Positions 41,644 through 51,861 are shown, numbered from the stretch's first letter. The stretch is DNA of 64,000 bases from Caldilineaceae bacterium (GCA_020846635.1 JADLDO010000028.1:124001-188000); one strand, 5' to 3'. Notes: generated from the letters alone by a model not told the origin. A program made the numbers and translations.

Positions 41644-44098
41644 AGAACTTTTGACTCACTGTATCGCCGCAGTTGAAGCAGGCGAAAACCCCACACAAGT
41701 TGCTGCCCGTCATCCTGACTTTGCCGCCGAATTGGAGCCGATTCTCAAGACAGTAGCGGCTCTGCGCGATGCGGATAAACCGAAGATGTCGGGGGTAGGC
41801 TTTGTGGCAGGCCGTCGAGTCGTTGCCGCGGAGGCTGCTTTGCGTGCATCCCAACTTCAATCGGATGCATCTGCGGCGGCGTCCACTATAGAGCTAGAGC
41901 AACCCGCAACGCGCTCCAGCGAACAGGCGGCTTTGCCGCTCTCTGCATTGCCACCCTCAGAGCCCACGCCCGTGGAACCTTCTGTCGCCAGCCGGAGTGA
42001 TCTGCCCGCCGAATTAGGCGCGGCATCGCTGCGCCCCACGCCAGAGCCGGATACCGCGCCCTTCACCTCTATCGCCATACCTGCCTTGCCATCCAGCGGT
42101 ACGCCTGCGCGCCGTCGCGGTCTGTTTTGGCCTGCTATCTATGGCAGCATAGCTGTGGCCGCGGTGGCACTGCTGGTGGTGGTCGTGGCCGCGGCGAATG
42201 GGGGGAGCCTTCCCGGCGACCCGCTCTACACGCTCAAACGCTCCGCGGAGTCCTTCCAGCGGGTGATCCTCAGCACGACAGGCGATGAAGCGGAATGGTA
42301 TGCGGATCAGGTGGTTCGCCGTTTTGGTGAGGCAATCGCGCTCGAAGCTGAAGGGGCAGCCGTTGACTCGTCCCTGATGGCGGAGATTGTGCAGAATACC
42401 AACGCTGCGCTCATGGCGGTTAACGATCTGCCGACGAGTGAGCGCGCCCGCTTTCTTCTGGAATGGCGGCAAGAATTAGCCGATCTGGATGCCCAAACGA
42501 CGGCAGACACCCTGACTACGCAGACATTGGCGCAGACCGAAATGGCAGTGACTATGGCGTTGGATGCTGCGCGCACGCCCCCTACGGTGCTGCCCCTGTC
42601 GTCCACAGCCACGCCCACACCTGCCACGCCGACAGCATCGCCCGCGCCGCTAACATCGACCCCTACGGAAACTGCGACGGAAATCGCAGCAGTGAGCGCA
42701 ACGCCCACCGCGCTGCCCATCCTGACACCCGTAGCTGCCGAAGTAGAAGCCACGACCACCGGCGCTCCGGCTCCTGCCCAGACCGACACAGCGACGCCTG
42801 TGCCGCCTACCGCCACCGAGCCGGAAGCGACAGCGACGCCGACAGCCACCAGCGGGCCGACCCATATACCGACAGCCACATGGACAGCGCAGCCCAGCGC
42901 GACCGTACCGCCTGTCGATACGCCCACACCCGAAGTGACCTGGACTGCGACCGCGGCTCCGACCTTCACCGAGACACCTAGTGTCACGCCGGAGGAACCA
43001 ACCACCGAACCCACGGATGAGCCGACTATCGAGCCCACAGTAGAGCCCACGGCAGAGCCAACTATAGAACCGACGGCTACACCGCTAGAGGAGCCAACGG
43101 TTGAGCCGACTGGTGAACCAACTGATGAGCCAATAGAGGAGATCACGGTAGCCCCCACGGCAGAACCGACGGAAGAAGCAACCGAAGAACCTACGGCTGA
43201 ACCGACTGTTGAAGCTACCACAGAGCCAACCGCGACCGTCACGCCGGAAGCGAGCGTGCAACCGACAGCTACGGTGGAAAGTACAGTAGAAAGTACAGTG
43301 GAGCCTACCGCCGAAGCGACGCCCACCGCGTTTGAAGGAACGCCCGATCCGGCAGAAGAACCGGGTGATGGAGCGGTTGATGAGGGGGACGTGGCTGCAA
43401 CCCCAGAGGATCAAACACCGGAGGAGCAAGCCTCTGAGGAGATCACAGCCACCGTCGAGGCGACATCGACCCAGCGTTTGAATTTACGCCGCGCGACGAT
43501 GACACCGGAAGCCACAGCCGATGAGCCAACTGAAGGATCAGAAAATAATGGATCAGAAGCGACGGATGAGGCTACCAGCATGGGACAAGAGGGAGAATCT
43601 TCTGGGGAGGCGAGTGCGGCTGACACGGAGATTTCCACGGGCGAGCCAATGACGCCTACGCCAGAGGTGGAGACGCCGCCGGGTGTTGAAGGCAGCGATG
43701 GAGAGGCAGACGAGGGGGAAACAGACGCGGCGCAAAATGAAGCCGGTGGCACGCCATCCCCAAGCGAACAACCAGAGGCGACGCCGGTTCCTGCGACGCA
43801 ATCTTCTCGCGCTCAAAATCAGCCGGTCACGCCAACCCATACCCCTGCCCTTACCCACACACCGACGATTACATCAACGGTTACTGTGATGTCTACTTGG
43901 CTTCCATTGAATACACCGACCGCAACGGCAACCGAAACACCGATTCCTCTGCCTACAGTCACGCCGACGCCCGTACCCCTTTTGCCGACCGTGACACCGA
44001 CCCCTTTACCGCTGCCCGATAGCCCAGAGCCGCCCGCCGCGCCACCGGATGCAGACGCGCCCGCGCAAGACGAAACAACCTCACCAGAGCAGCCCTAG
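41633..44098 (+). CDS. DUF5667-like membrane protein with very long Thr/Pro/Glu-rich extracytoplasmic tail; possible sigma-factor regulator
   Basis: Overlaps sigma gene; N-terminal helical segment, single TM (YGSIAVAAVALLVVVVAAANGG), GDPLYTLKRSAESFQRVILSTTGDEAEWYADQVVRRFGEAIAL, then TEPTDEPTIEPTVEPT-type repeats. Confidence 0.8.
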   Translation: MVPEELLTHCIAAVEAGENPTQVAARHPDFAAELEPILKTVAALRDADKPKMSGVGFVAGRRVVAAEAALRASQLQSDASAAASTIELEQPATRSSEQAALPLSALPPSEPTPVEPSVASRSDLPAELGAASLRPTPEPDTAPFTSIAIPALPSSGTPARRRGLFWPAIYGSIAVAAVALLVVVVAAANGGSLPGDPLYTLKRSAESFQRVILSTTGDEAEWYADQVVRRFGEAIALEAEGAAVDSSLMAEIVQNTNAALMAVNDLPTSERARFLLEWRQELADLDAQTTADTLTTQTLAQTEMAVTMALDAARTPPTVLPLSSTATPTPATPTASPAPLTSTPTETATEIAAVSATPTALPILTPVAAEVEATTTGAPAPAQTDTATPVPPTATEPEATATPTATSGPTHIPTATWTAQPSATVPPVDTPTPEVTWTATAAPTFTETPSVTPEEPTTEPTDEPTIEPTVEPTAEPTIEPTATPLEEPTVEPTGEPTDEPIEEITVAPTAEPTEEATEEPTAEPTVEATTEPTATVTPEASVQPTATVESTVESTVEPTAEATPTAFEGTPDPAEEPGDGAVDEGDVAATPEDQTPEEQASEEITATVEATSTQRLNLRRATMTPEATADEPTEGSENNGSEATDEATSMGQEGESSGEASAADTEISTGEPMTPTPEVETPPGVEGSDGEADEGETDAAQNEAGGTPSPSEQPEATPVPATQSSRAQNQPVTPTHTPALTHTPTITSTVTVMSTWLPLNTPTATATETPIPLPTVTPTPVPLLPTVTPTPLPLPDSPEPPAAPPDADAPAQDETTSPEQP
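42985..43350 (+). repeat. In-frame degenerate coding repeats (EPT/xPTxEPT) within the 821-aa protein
   Basis: EPTTEPTDEPTIEPTVEPTAEPTIEPTATPLEEPTVEPTGEPTDEPIEE... Confidence 0.85.
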
Positions 44099-44208
44099 TA
44101 CTGTCACCAGGCTGTCACCCCGTAGCGGTCTCTCTGAGTACAGTGGCAGAGCGGAGAGATGCCTCCGCGCCCTGGGGGCTCCCGACAGGCTCGCGTGCAT
44201 CCCTACTC

Positions 44209-44772
44209 CTACGTCTTCATGCGCGGCAGCGTGATCCCCGTTTGGCCCTGATATTTGCCCTGGCGGTCGGCATAGGAGATCTCCGGCTCCTCCCCTTCAA
44301 AAAACAAGACCTGTGCAATGCCCTCATTGGCATAAATTTTGGCGGGCAGTGGCGTCGTGTTGGAGATCTCCAACGTCACAAACCCTTCCCATGCCGGTTC
44401 AAAGGGGGTCACATTGACGATGATCCCGCAGCGGGCATAGGTGGATTTGCCCACGCATAAGGTAATGACGTTGCGCGGGACGCGAAAATACTCCACGGTG
44501 CGCGCCAGGGCAAAACTATTGGGGGGAATGATGCAGACCTCTCCCTGATAAAAGGACATGGCGCTTTCGTCAATGGCCTTTGGGTCAACGACCGTCAACC
44601 GGCCTGTGGCTGCGGTAAAGATGCGAAATTCATCAGCCACGCGAATGTCATAGCCGAAGCTGCTCAGGCCAAAGGAGATTGTGCCGCGGCTGACCTGCCG
44701 TTCCTCAAAAGGCTCGATCATCCCCACTTCGCGTGCCATACGCCGGATCCAATGGTCGGGTTTAATGGACAT
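44209..44772 (-). CDS. dcd: dCTP deaminase
   Basis: [125 protein letters not shown]. Confidence 0.96.
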   Translation of the reverse strand: MSIKPDHWIRRMAREVGMIEPFEERQVSRGTISFGLSSFGYDIRVADEFRIFTAATGRLTVVDPKAIDESAMSFYQGEVCIIPPNSFALARTVEYFRVPRNVITLCVGKSTYARCGIIVNVTPFEPAWEGFVTLEISNTTPLPAKIYANEGIAQVLFFEGEEPEISYADRQGKYQGQTGITLPRMKT

Positions 44773-44866
44773 AGTGGTTCCTTGTATGATGAGGCAATGC
44801 GTCTTGATAATACGTTGGAGGATACTCGCAAAGGGGCAAGCTGTGCAAACTCTACGGAGTTCTACT

Positions 44867-45715
44867 TCACGCTGTCTGCAACGCCAGTCGCCGCCAGACC
44901 AGACCGCGCGCGGGTGCCAGCAGAAAGACCAGGCCAAAGACCGCGGTTGCAACGAGCACCATCGCCGGACCAGAGGCGATATTGATGTAATAACTGATAT
45001 AAAGCCCTGTTACATTGGAGAACGCGCCGATCACGGCAGCAGTTGCCATCATCGTGGGCAATCGCCGCGTGAGTAATTGGGCAGCAGCGGCAGGTGTCAC
45101 CAACATGGCAAGCATCAACGCCATACCCACCGTTTGCAGCGAAATCACAATCGTCACCGCAATCAGAATGAGCAAAAGATAGCGCAGCACCTTGACCGGC
45201 AAACGCAGCACCACCGCCAGGGTGGGGTCGAAGGCCATCACCAAAAATTCTTTGTAGAAACCAAAAACCACCAACAGCACCACCGCGCCCAGCCCTGCCG
45301 TGACCCACAAATCCGTGGGCGAGACGCCGAGCACGTCGCCAAAGAGAATATGGGCCAAATCCACGGCATAGGAGCGCACGGTACTGAGCATGGCAACGCC
45401 CAGGGCAAAGCTCCCCGCAAAGATCACGCCGATGGCTGTATCCTCGCGCACCTCGCCCCGTTGGCTCAACGCACCAATGCCAATGGCACTGATCACGCCA
45501 AAGATCAGCGCCCCCACTGCCAAAGGCCAGCCAAAGAGATAGGCGATCACCACACCCGGCAAGATGGTATGGGCCAGGGCATCACCAAAGAATGCCATCC
45601 CTTGCAGGATGACATAGGTTCCCAGCACCGAACAGATGATGCCTACCATGATCGCGGCCAGCAGCCCTCGCCACATAAATCCATAGCTCAATGGCTCAAT
45701 CAACCAATCCAACAT
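44867..45715 (-). CDS. Metal (Zn/Mn/Fe-type) ABC transporter permease, ZnuB/MntB family
   Basis: [65 protein letters not shown]. Confidence 0.94.
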   Translation of the reverse strand: MLDWLIEPLSYGFMWRGLLAAIMVGIICSVLGTYVILQGMAFFGDALAHTILPGVVIAYLFGWPLAVGALIFGVISAIGIGALSQRGEVREDTAIGVIFAGSFALGVAMLSTVRSYAVDLAHILFGDVLGVSPTDLWVTAGLGAVVLLVVFGFYKEFLVMAFDPTLAVVLRLPVKVLRYLLLILIAVTIVISLQTVGMALMLAMLVTPAAAAQLLTRRLPTMMATAAVIGAFSNVTGLYISYYINIASGPAMVLVATAVFGLVFLLAPARGLVWRRLALQTA

Positions 45716-45769
45716 CGCCTCTGCCTCTAAATTTACTCTACGTCGTACCGTCGAAATCCTGCCGCCTAC

Positions 45770-45804
45770 ACCCTGCCGAAAGCGGCCCAGAGAGCTCCCA
45801 GGGT
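45770..45804. repeat. Short palindromic intergenic repeat, copy E (inside transporter operon)
   Basis: accctgccgaaagcggcccagagagctcccagggt; shares the aagcggccca...gagctccc core with copy A. Confidence 0.55.
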
Positions 45805-45811
45805 GGTATGC

Positions 45812-46675
45812 TTATGGGATCTCCGGCAGCGCGTCGGGCGTGCCCACGAATTGCGCCACGGGCGGCTCGCCACCGCCACAGCACGAATCGGTGACTACCA
45901 GATCGCCGCCATCGGTATGCACCACATGCAACTGGCCTCCATAGGCGCGCGCCAGATTTTCCGTGGTCAAGACTTGGGCAGGCGCACCATAGGCTACCAC
46001 CCGCCGGTTGAGCAACATCATTTGGTCAAATTGCTCGGCAGCCTGGTTGAGATCATGGGTGGCAATCAAGAGCGTAATCCCCTCCGCGCGCATCTCGGCG
46101 AGGATACGCAGGATGGCTTCCTGGCTTGGAATATCCAGCCCCGCCAACGGCTCATCCAGCAGCAAGAGTTCTGCCTCTTGGGCGATTGCGCGCGCCAGAA
46201 AGACCCGCTGCTGCTGCCCGCCGGAAAGCTCACCAATCTGACGATTGGCGAAGGCTGACATGCCCACCTGTGCCAATGCCTCTTGCACGCGCTGGCGATC
46301 CACGCGGCCGGGGCGACGCAGCAGCCCCATCTTGCCCACGCGCCCCATCATTACCACATCGGAGACACTCACCGGAAAGCGCCAGTCGATCCGGTTGCGC
46401 TGCGGGACGTAGCCCACGCATATATGCCCATTGGGGCCGCTGCCGGCGATGCGAACGATACCTTGTTGGGGTTTGAGGATGCCGGTAATCACGTTAAAGA
46501 GGGTGCTTTTGCCGGCGCCGTTTGGCCCCACCACCGCAACTTGATCGCCGCGCCGCACGCTGAATGAGACATTATCCAACGCGGGCATGCCTTCATAGCG
46601 CACAGTCACCCCCTCCAATTCCAGAGCGGGCGCGCTTGCGTCATGAACGACAGGCCGTTTGAAAAGACCAAACAT
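45812..46675 (-). CDS. Metal ABC transporter ATP-binding protein (ZnuC/MntA-type)
   Basis: VGPNGAGKSTLFNVITGILKPQQG, YVPQRNRIDWRFPVSVSDVVMMGRVGKMGLLRRPG, GELSGGQQQRVFLARAIAQEAELLLLDEPLAGLD; C-terminal SCCGGGE. Confidence 0.94.
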   Translation of the reverse strand: MFGLFKRPVVHDASAPALELEGVTVRYEGMPALDNVSFSVRRGDQVAVVGPNGAGKSTLFNVITGILKPQQGIVRIAGSGPNGHICVGYVPQRNRIDWRFPVSVSDVVMMGRVGKMGLLRRPGRVDRQRVQEALAQVGMSAFANRQIGELSGGQQQRVFLARAIAQEAELLLLDEPLAGLDIPSQEAILRILAEMRAEGITLLIATHDLNQAAEQFDQMMLLNRRVVAYGAPAQVLTTENLARAYGGQLHVVHTDGGDLVVTDSCCGGGEPPVAQFVGTPDALPEIP

Positions 46676-46714
46676 GCATACATTCCTTATGTAGTTCCGC
46701 TGCAAATACAACCA

Positions 46715-47251
46715 TCAAGATGACTCGGTAACAAGTCGCAGAGGCTTGACCATATCGACGCGCCAGCTATCGCCTGAGTGCCGGTGGCCCTCGGAATTCA
46801 CAAACTCCCAATGGAATCGATAAGGCTGCTCTTGGAGCGGCTGGTAGCCGAGCCGCAAGTACAACCCATAGGCACGCGGATTACTTACTGCGTCTACCCA
46901 CAAATAGAGCGTCTCGGATCCCGACTCCGCGGCTAATTTTTCTACTTCCTGCAAAAAGAACGAACCATACCCTCGACTCCGCAATCGCGGGTCAATCAGT
47001 AGATCGATAACCGTAGGCAAATGTTCAACGCTATCCCCGTCAGACCAATAGCGCGGGCGAACAAAAACTAAGCAGACAAATCCAATGATAGTTTGATCAA
47101 GCTCCAGCACCAGATATCGAAAACCCGGCTGGCGGGCATCACGGATGCGGTCACGGTGTACAGCCGGTGATGGCTTGAGATGTACAAGCGTATTTAAATC
47201 AGCTTCGGTCGCCTCGCGTACCGATAAACTCTTGCCGGCAGATACATCCAT
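46715..47251 (-). CDS. GNAT family N-acetyltransferase
   Basis: LSVREATEADLNTLVHL; VIDLLIDPRLRSRGYGSFFLQEVEKLAAESGSETLYLWVDAVSNPRAYGLYLRLGYQP. Confidence 0.88.
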   Translation of the reverse strand: MDVSAGKSLSVREATEADLNTLVHLKPSPAVHRDRIRDARQPGFRYLVLELDQTIIGFVCLVFVRPRYWSDGDSVEHLPTVIDLLIDPRLRSRGYGSFFLQEVEKLAAESGSETLYLWVDAVSNPRAYGLYLRLGYQPLQEQPYRFHWEFVNSEGHRHSGDSWRVDMVKPLRLVTESS

Positions 47252-47342
47252 TCACAAGCCTTCCCAAGTCTGAGTATCAAGTCTGAGTGCCAACGCTGTG
47301 GCCCAACGAATTGTACCATACTCTCTGCTCGTCGCAGGAAAC

Positions 47343-47361
47343 AATGAGACTTATTCTCATT
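47343..47361. promoter_or_regulatory. Candidate Fur-family box
   Basis: AATGAGACTTATTCTCATT; as 7-1-7 TGAGACT-T-ATTCTCA, close to TGAGAAT-n-ATTCTCA; upstream of GNAT/metal-ABC operon. Confidence 0.55.
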
Positions 47362-47593
47362 AAGAACAATTGGCGCATATTTTTAAGCTCACCACTCCGC
47401 CACTCAATAAGACAGTTATTTGTCAGTTTTTTTTGCCCAATGTGCGGATATACTGGAGCGAACAGAGCGTAAATGCGTGAGGCTGGTGGCGCTACGAGTG
47501 GTGAGTTCGTCATCGCTCGGTGGAGTGTACCCCTTTAGACGAATCAGGCCTGTGACCGAATGGTAAGTTTATGAGATAGAAGGCACTCCTACA

Positions 47594-48469
47594 ATGAAGC
47601 AGACTTGGATCGGCTGCGGGCAACTCACTTGGAAGAACATGGACGAAGCGCAGATTTTGGCAGAGATTGCCCTGGCAGGCTATGACGGCGCACCCGCCAG
47701 CCCACGCCGCGGCGAAACTACGGCACAAACGCTTGCCCGCTTCGAGCAAGCCGGTCTCAAACCCGCACCCGGCTATTTGGGTGCAGAATTTTGGCGAGTT
47801 GATCAGGAAGCGGAGATCCTGGCACGCGCCGAACAATATGCGGACTTTGCCCAAGCCGCCGATTGCACAGAGCTTTATGTAGCTGCGGGAGGTGGGGGCT
47901 ATGTGACTGCACGCGGGCTCACGCGATGGCAAATTTCGGGGCATGTCCAACCTGCTGATAGTTTGAGCGATGATGAATATCGCCAATTCGCCAAAGTGCT
48001 TAACCGCGTGGGGGCAATTATGTTGGAGCGAGGGGTCAGCGCTTGCTTCCACAACCATGTGGGCACTGTGATAGAGACCAAAGTTGAAATCGACCGGCTG
48101 TGGGATATGGTGGATCACAGCAAGGTCTTTATGGGGCCTGATACGGGTCATCTGGCCTGGGGAGGGGTTGATGTCGCCAGTTTCTGTCGAGAATATGCCT
48201 CGGCCATTAAGACCATGCACATCAAAGACATTGACCCCACTGTGCTTGCCGAAGGCCGCGAGAAGAATTGGGATTACCGGACCTTTAGCGATCAAGGCAT
48301 CTTTACGGAGTTGGGGCGCGGATTTGTCGATTTCCCCACGGTCTTCAAAATTCTCGAGAAGGTAAACTTCCAGGGCTGGCTCATTGTCGAAACCGATGTG
48401 ACGCAGCAGCCCACCCCGCTGCTCAGCGCCCAGATCAGCCGCGACTACCTCACAAGCCTCGGTTACTAA
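47594..48469 (+). CDS. Sugar phosphate isomerase/epimerase (TIM barrel, inosose dehydratase-like)
   Basis: IGCGQLTWKNMDEAQILAEIALAGYDGAPASP; ACFHNHVGTVIETKVEIDRLWD; MGPDTGHLAWGGVDVASF; IKDIDPTV; GWLIVETDVTQ. Confidence 0.88.
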   Translation: MKQTWIGCGQLTWKNMDEAQILAEIALAGYDGAPASPRRGETTAQTLARFEQAGLKPAPGYLGAEFWRVDQEAEILARAEQYADFAQAADCTELYVAAGGGGYVTARGLTRWQISGHVQPADSLSDDEYRQFAKVLNRVGAIMLERGVSACFHNHVGTVIETKVEIDRLWDMVDHSKVFMGPDTGHLAWGGVDVASFCREYASAIKTMHIKDIDPTVLAEGREKNWDYRTFSDQGIFTELGRGFVDFPTVFKILEKVNFQGWLIVETDVTQQPTPLLSAQISRDYLTSLGY

Positions 48470-48741
48470 TCCCTTTCCACGTTAGCTGTTAAAATTATCC
48501 AGCAGGGAGCCATAGCTTTCTGCTGGATGAGCCTGTCTCCTGCTTCGCAATCATTTGCTCACAAGGTATGATGCTTGTCGGGCAGCCAGTCCATTACTCT
48601 AGTGCAACATATCGTATAATTTATGACTTCTTCTACATTAATAAACATTGAAATGTGCAAGTGACAGCTTTTCGATTACTCGGTGCCATTGACAGGATTT
48701 TAGACAGCAAGAGGAGTAGAGACACTGTAAGTTGCTCAAAG

Positions 48742-48866
48742 CAGAAAACCCGCCGGGAGGCGGGCTTTCTGCAGACAAGACAGACAGTTTGGTATGGAGG
48801 GAGGTACAATAGCTAGATAAAGAGCAGCGGATGTGCGGTGATGTGGAGGTGATGCCGCTGCTACTG
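48742..48866 (-). ncRNA. Candidate small RNA with C-rich (anti-SD-like) loops and intrinsic terminator
   Basis: Minus strand: TATGAT -10-like box at 48873-48878; agcagcgg/ccgctgct stem enclosing CACCTCC; CCTCCCTCC segment; terminator cccgcc-tccc-ggcggg-tttt. Confidence 0.35.
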
Positions 48867-48942
48867 ATTGCTATCATAGCACAGCTTTTCCCTAGCGTTC
48901 CTGTCAATTCCCTGTCAATTCTGTCGAAGCAGGATTTATCTC

Positions 48943-49611
48943 ATGCGAACTGCAATCTTCTCTGATCTGCATGATCGAACCGTTGGTTTTCATGCGATTA
49001 TGCGCCATGCCCAGCGCCACAATGCCGATCAACTTATCTACTTGGGCGACGTTGGCGATGACCGCGCGCTCTTTGACGCCTTGCGCGCCCGCGAAATCCG
49101 CTGCACCTTTGGCAACTGGGAAGTTAGCGGGCTGCGCCGCTTCCCCACCCCTTTGAAGGAATGGGTTGCAACATGGCCCGCAAAAATTGAAATCGACAAC
49201 ATATGCCTCACACACGCCACCCCCGATCTGCCGCCCACTGTCACGGACACAGCCAGCGCGGCTGCATACATGGCACAAGGCATCGGATGGAACCAGTTGT
49301 TTCCACGTCTCAACAACAATGAGGAGGCACGCTGGTCTGCGTTGGCTGCGCTAGAGATGCACAGCCAGCGCGCCGTCTTTCATGGACATACGCATATTCA
49401 ACAGGTCTGGGTCGATGCAGCGCGGCGCTGGCGTAGTTTTTATGGGCCGGCTGCCTTTACGCTGGAAATGGGGACAGAGGATCAGCCCACGCGCTATCTC
49501 ATCGGTGTCGGCAGTGCGGGCGCGCCGCAGGATGGCCGCGCCCTGCGCTATGCCCTCTATGACGATAGCGACAAGAGCGTGCAATTGTTTGCGGTCACGC
49601 CAGATGGGTAG
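48943..49611 (+). CDS. Metallophosphoesterase family protein
   Basis: MRTAIFSDLHDRTVGFHAIM, DQLIYLGDVGDDRALFDAL, CTFGNWE, AVFHGHTHIQQVWV. Confidence 0.9.
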   Translation: MRTAIFSDLHDRTVGFHAIMRHAQRHNADQLIYLGDVGDDRALFDALRAREIRCTFGNWEVSGLRRFPTPLKEWVATWPAKIEIDNICLTHATPDLPPTVTDTASAAAYMAQGIGWNQLFPRLNNNEEARWSALAALEMHSQRAVFHGHTHIQQVWVDAARRWRSFYGPAAFTLEMGTEDQPTRYLIGVGSAGAPQDGRALRYALYDDSDKSVQLFAVTPDG

Positions 49612-49632
49612 GGATATTGTGTCCGCACGATA

Positions 49633-51846
49633 TTATTCCGCACGTAGGAGGGTGAAATAGCCTTGCGACGATGGCTCCACCACTTCCAGCCGTCGCCCAC
49701 TCTGGTCATAAAGCCCCACAATCAGTTGTGACCATTGATCTACTGCTTGACCGCTAGGAGGCGGCAAGTCGATCTGATCCTCGATCACATCACCGTTGCG
49801 CCACGTCGACGTGGGCCATTGCCCCTGCTGCGGCTGGCGATCCACCTGGGCCATCACCTGATTGCCAGCATCCAGGAGTTGGACAAAGACCGTGTAATCC
49901 TGATGCACCACTTGAGAAGCCTGCCAGCGCAGCGTTACCCTGTGGGGCACGCCTTGCGCGTCCAATGTGACGCTTTGCGCGGCCAATTCAATGCCCTTTT
50001 GCCAGCGCGCAACCGGAGCTTTGGTAAAAGGCAGAGGATCGGAATTGGCATGGAGGCGTACGGTTGCCAAGAGGATGCGGTCGCCCAACGGCTCGCCTGT
50101 TGCCAGCGCGGTGGCGATCTGACGCCGGTTGATCGCGTCATAGGGATAGAAGCCCACACTGAGGGTAGCCAACTCGCCTGCATCACCTTCTAGCTTACCC
50201 TTTGCGACAGTCAGCGTATAGGGATCGGCGAAGCGTTGACCGGGCAGCCATTGGCGCGTAGGGTGGCGACCGTTGTAGGGAACGCCATCAAACTGGTAGA
50301 GCAAACGGTTTTCACGATCCGCCAGATGGATAAAGAGGGTGTAATTGCCGGTAATCACCTCGCGGGTCGTCCAGTAGAATGTTATGGGGAGCGCCTCCCC
50401 CGGCTCCAGCGCAGCCCCGTTGGGTAAGTCGATGCCCAAAAGCGTCATACCGGCGTCGAAGCGAGCCTCCACCGCGCGATCATAGGCAACTGGCTCGCGC
50501 AACCCAGGTGGCATGGCATAGGCGGCGCGCAGTGTCTCCACCTGCGAAAACCCCAACGCCACCATCAGCGCAACCGCCGCCAGCGCGCCCCAGGGCTGGA
50601 TGCGGCGCGGCAGCCATGCGGCCCAACCCAACAGGATGAAGATCGCCAGCGCGGGCGCAGCGGGAAAGAGCAACCGTCCTTGATCGGTAAAGCGCATGAC
50701 GCGCATCCAATTGAGCAAACCAAAAAAGGCCATCACAAACCAACTGCCTGCCAACAAAAGCGCCAGCCCCGGCTGCTTCAACCCTCCACGATGACGCTCC
50801 ATGATCCAGCGCGCCGCCCAAACAGCATAGCCCGCCAACGATACCAGCAGCATATTCTGGACAACGCCATGATAGGCTGCGGGGGCAATGATGCCATAGC
50901 CAAAGACACCCCAATAGGAGCGCAGCAGCCAGCGCACGCCGCGCCAAAGCGACTCATCACCCCAGGCCAAAGGCGCGGCCCAGGCCATGTCCGGCTGCAA
51001 GGCGATCATGTGCGCCAGCGGGATTGCCTCGCCCACAGCCAGCCAGTTGCGTACGAACCACCAGCCCGCCACCAGCGCCAACCCCAATGCCGCGCTCGCC
51101 GCACTCTGCACAAGATAACGCCATGCTCGCCAGCCGCGCCGGTGCAGTTGTACGAGGCAGACTATGCCGAGGGGGACGACCACTACCAGCGCGCTGTATT
51201 TGGTTAAAGCGGCAGCACCGACGATCATGCCGGCCCCCAGCCACACGCGCCACGGGTGGGGCGCGTCCTCTGCGCCCAACGCCAGCCACAGCGCCCAAAC
51301 AGGCAGTGCCGCCGCCCAGGTATCGTTGGTGATGGTGGCCGCGCTAAAGAGAAACTGGGGATTGAAGCCGACCAGCACCACTGCTACATAGGCCGCCCAC
51401 GGCATTTGGGGCAGCAAGCGCCGCACCAGCAGCCATGTTCCCAACAGCGCCAACATAGCCCCCAGCAGCGAAACCATGCGCGCCGCGCGCACTGCCCAAG
51501 TCCCCTCTACAGGTGCATCGGGCAGGGTGAGATAGGCGCGGTGGCTCAGATTCTTGTCCACATAGGGGTCTACTTCAGCGTTGGCAAGCGCCACATCCAC
51601 GGGCAGCCATGCACTGGCAGCAGCAGCCAGCGCATAGAAAAGCGGCGGCTGCTGCACCAACTCGTGCGAGATATGGGCTGTGGCCTCGTCCAGTTTGGGC
51701 AGCTCTTTTTCCTGGCGCAAATAGCCGACATACTTGAGATGGGCATATTCATCTGGCCCCTCATACAGGGGAATCACCCAGGAATAAACCATGCCCAGCG
51801 CCATAAAAAGCACAAGGAGCAACCCTAGCAAGGCTGAGGATTTCAC
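49633..51846 (-). CDS. Polytopic membrane glycosyltransferase-like protein (DUF2142/GT39-type)
   Basis: VIPLYEGPDEYAHLKYVGYLRQEKELP extracytoplasmic loop after TM1, about 10 TM segments, C-terminal soluble domain. Confidence 0.8.
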   Translation of the reverse strand: MKSSALLGLLLVLFMALGMVYSWVIPLYEGPDEYAHLKYVGYLRQEKELPKLDEATAHISHELVQQPPLFYALAAAASAWLPVDVALANAEVDPYVDKNLSHRAYLTLPDAPVEGTWAVRAARMVSLLGAMLALLGTWLLVRRLLPQMPWAAYVAVVLVGFNPQFLFSAATITNDTWAAALPVWALWLALGAEDAPHPWRVWLGAGMIVGAAALTKYSALVVVVPLGIVCLVQLHRRGWRAWRYLVQSAASAALGLALVAGWWFVRNWLAVGEAIPLAHMIALQPDMAWAAPLAWGDESLWRGVRWLLRSYWGVFGYGIIAPAAYHGVVQNMLLVSLAGYAVWAARWIMERHRGGLKQPGLALLLAGSWFVMAFFGLLNWMRVMRFTDQGRLLFPAAPALAIFILLGWAAWLPRRIQPWGALAAVALMVALGFSQVETLRAAYAMPPGLREPVAYDRAVEARFDAGMTLLGIDLPNGAALEPGEALPITFYWTTREVITGNYTLFIHLADRENRLLYQFDGVPYNGRHPTRQWLPGQRFADPYTLTVAKGKLEGDAGELATLSVGFYPYDAINRRQIATALATGEPLGDRILLATVRLHANSDPLPFTKAPVARWQKGIELAAQSVTLDAQGVPHRVTLRWQASQVVHQDYTVFVQLLDAGNQVMAQVDRQPQQGQWPTSTWRNGDVIEDQIDLPPPSGQAVDQWSQLIVGLYDQSGRRLEVVEPSSQGYFTLLRAE

Positions 51847-51861
51847 AAGAGGGGCTTACCT

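Noticed and set aside
42307-43326. 339-aa Val/Gly/Ser-rich minus-strand ORF and overlapping Asp/His-rich plus ORF (42463-42981)
   Set aside because: Artefacts of the Thr/Pro/Glu repeat region of the 821-aa protein read in other frames.
42985-43350. Possible CRISPR or non-coding tandem array
   Set aside because: Repeats are in-frame degenerate codons for EPT-type peptide; no constant repeat/unique spacer structure and no cas genes.
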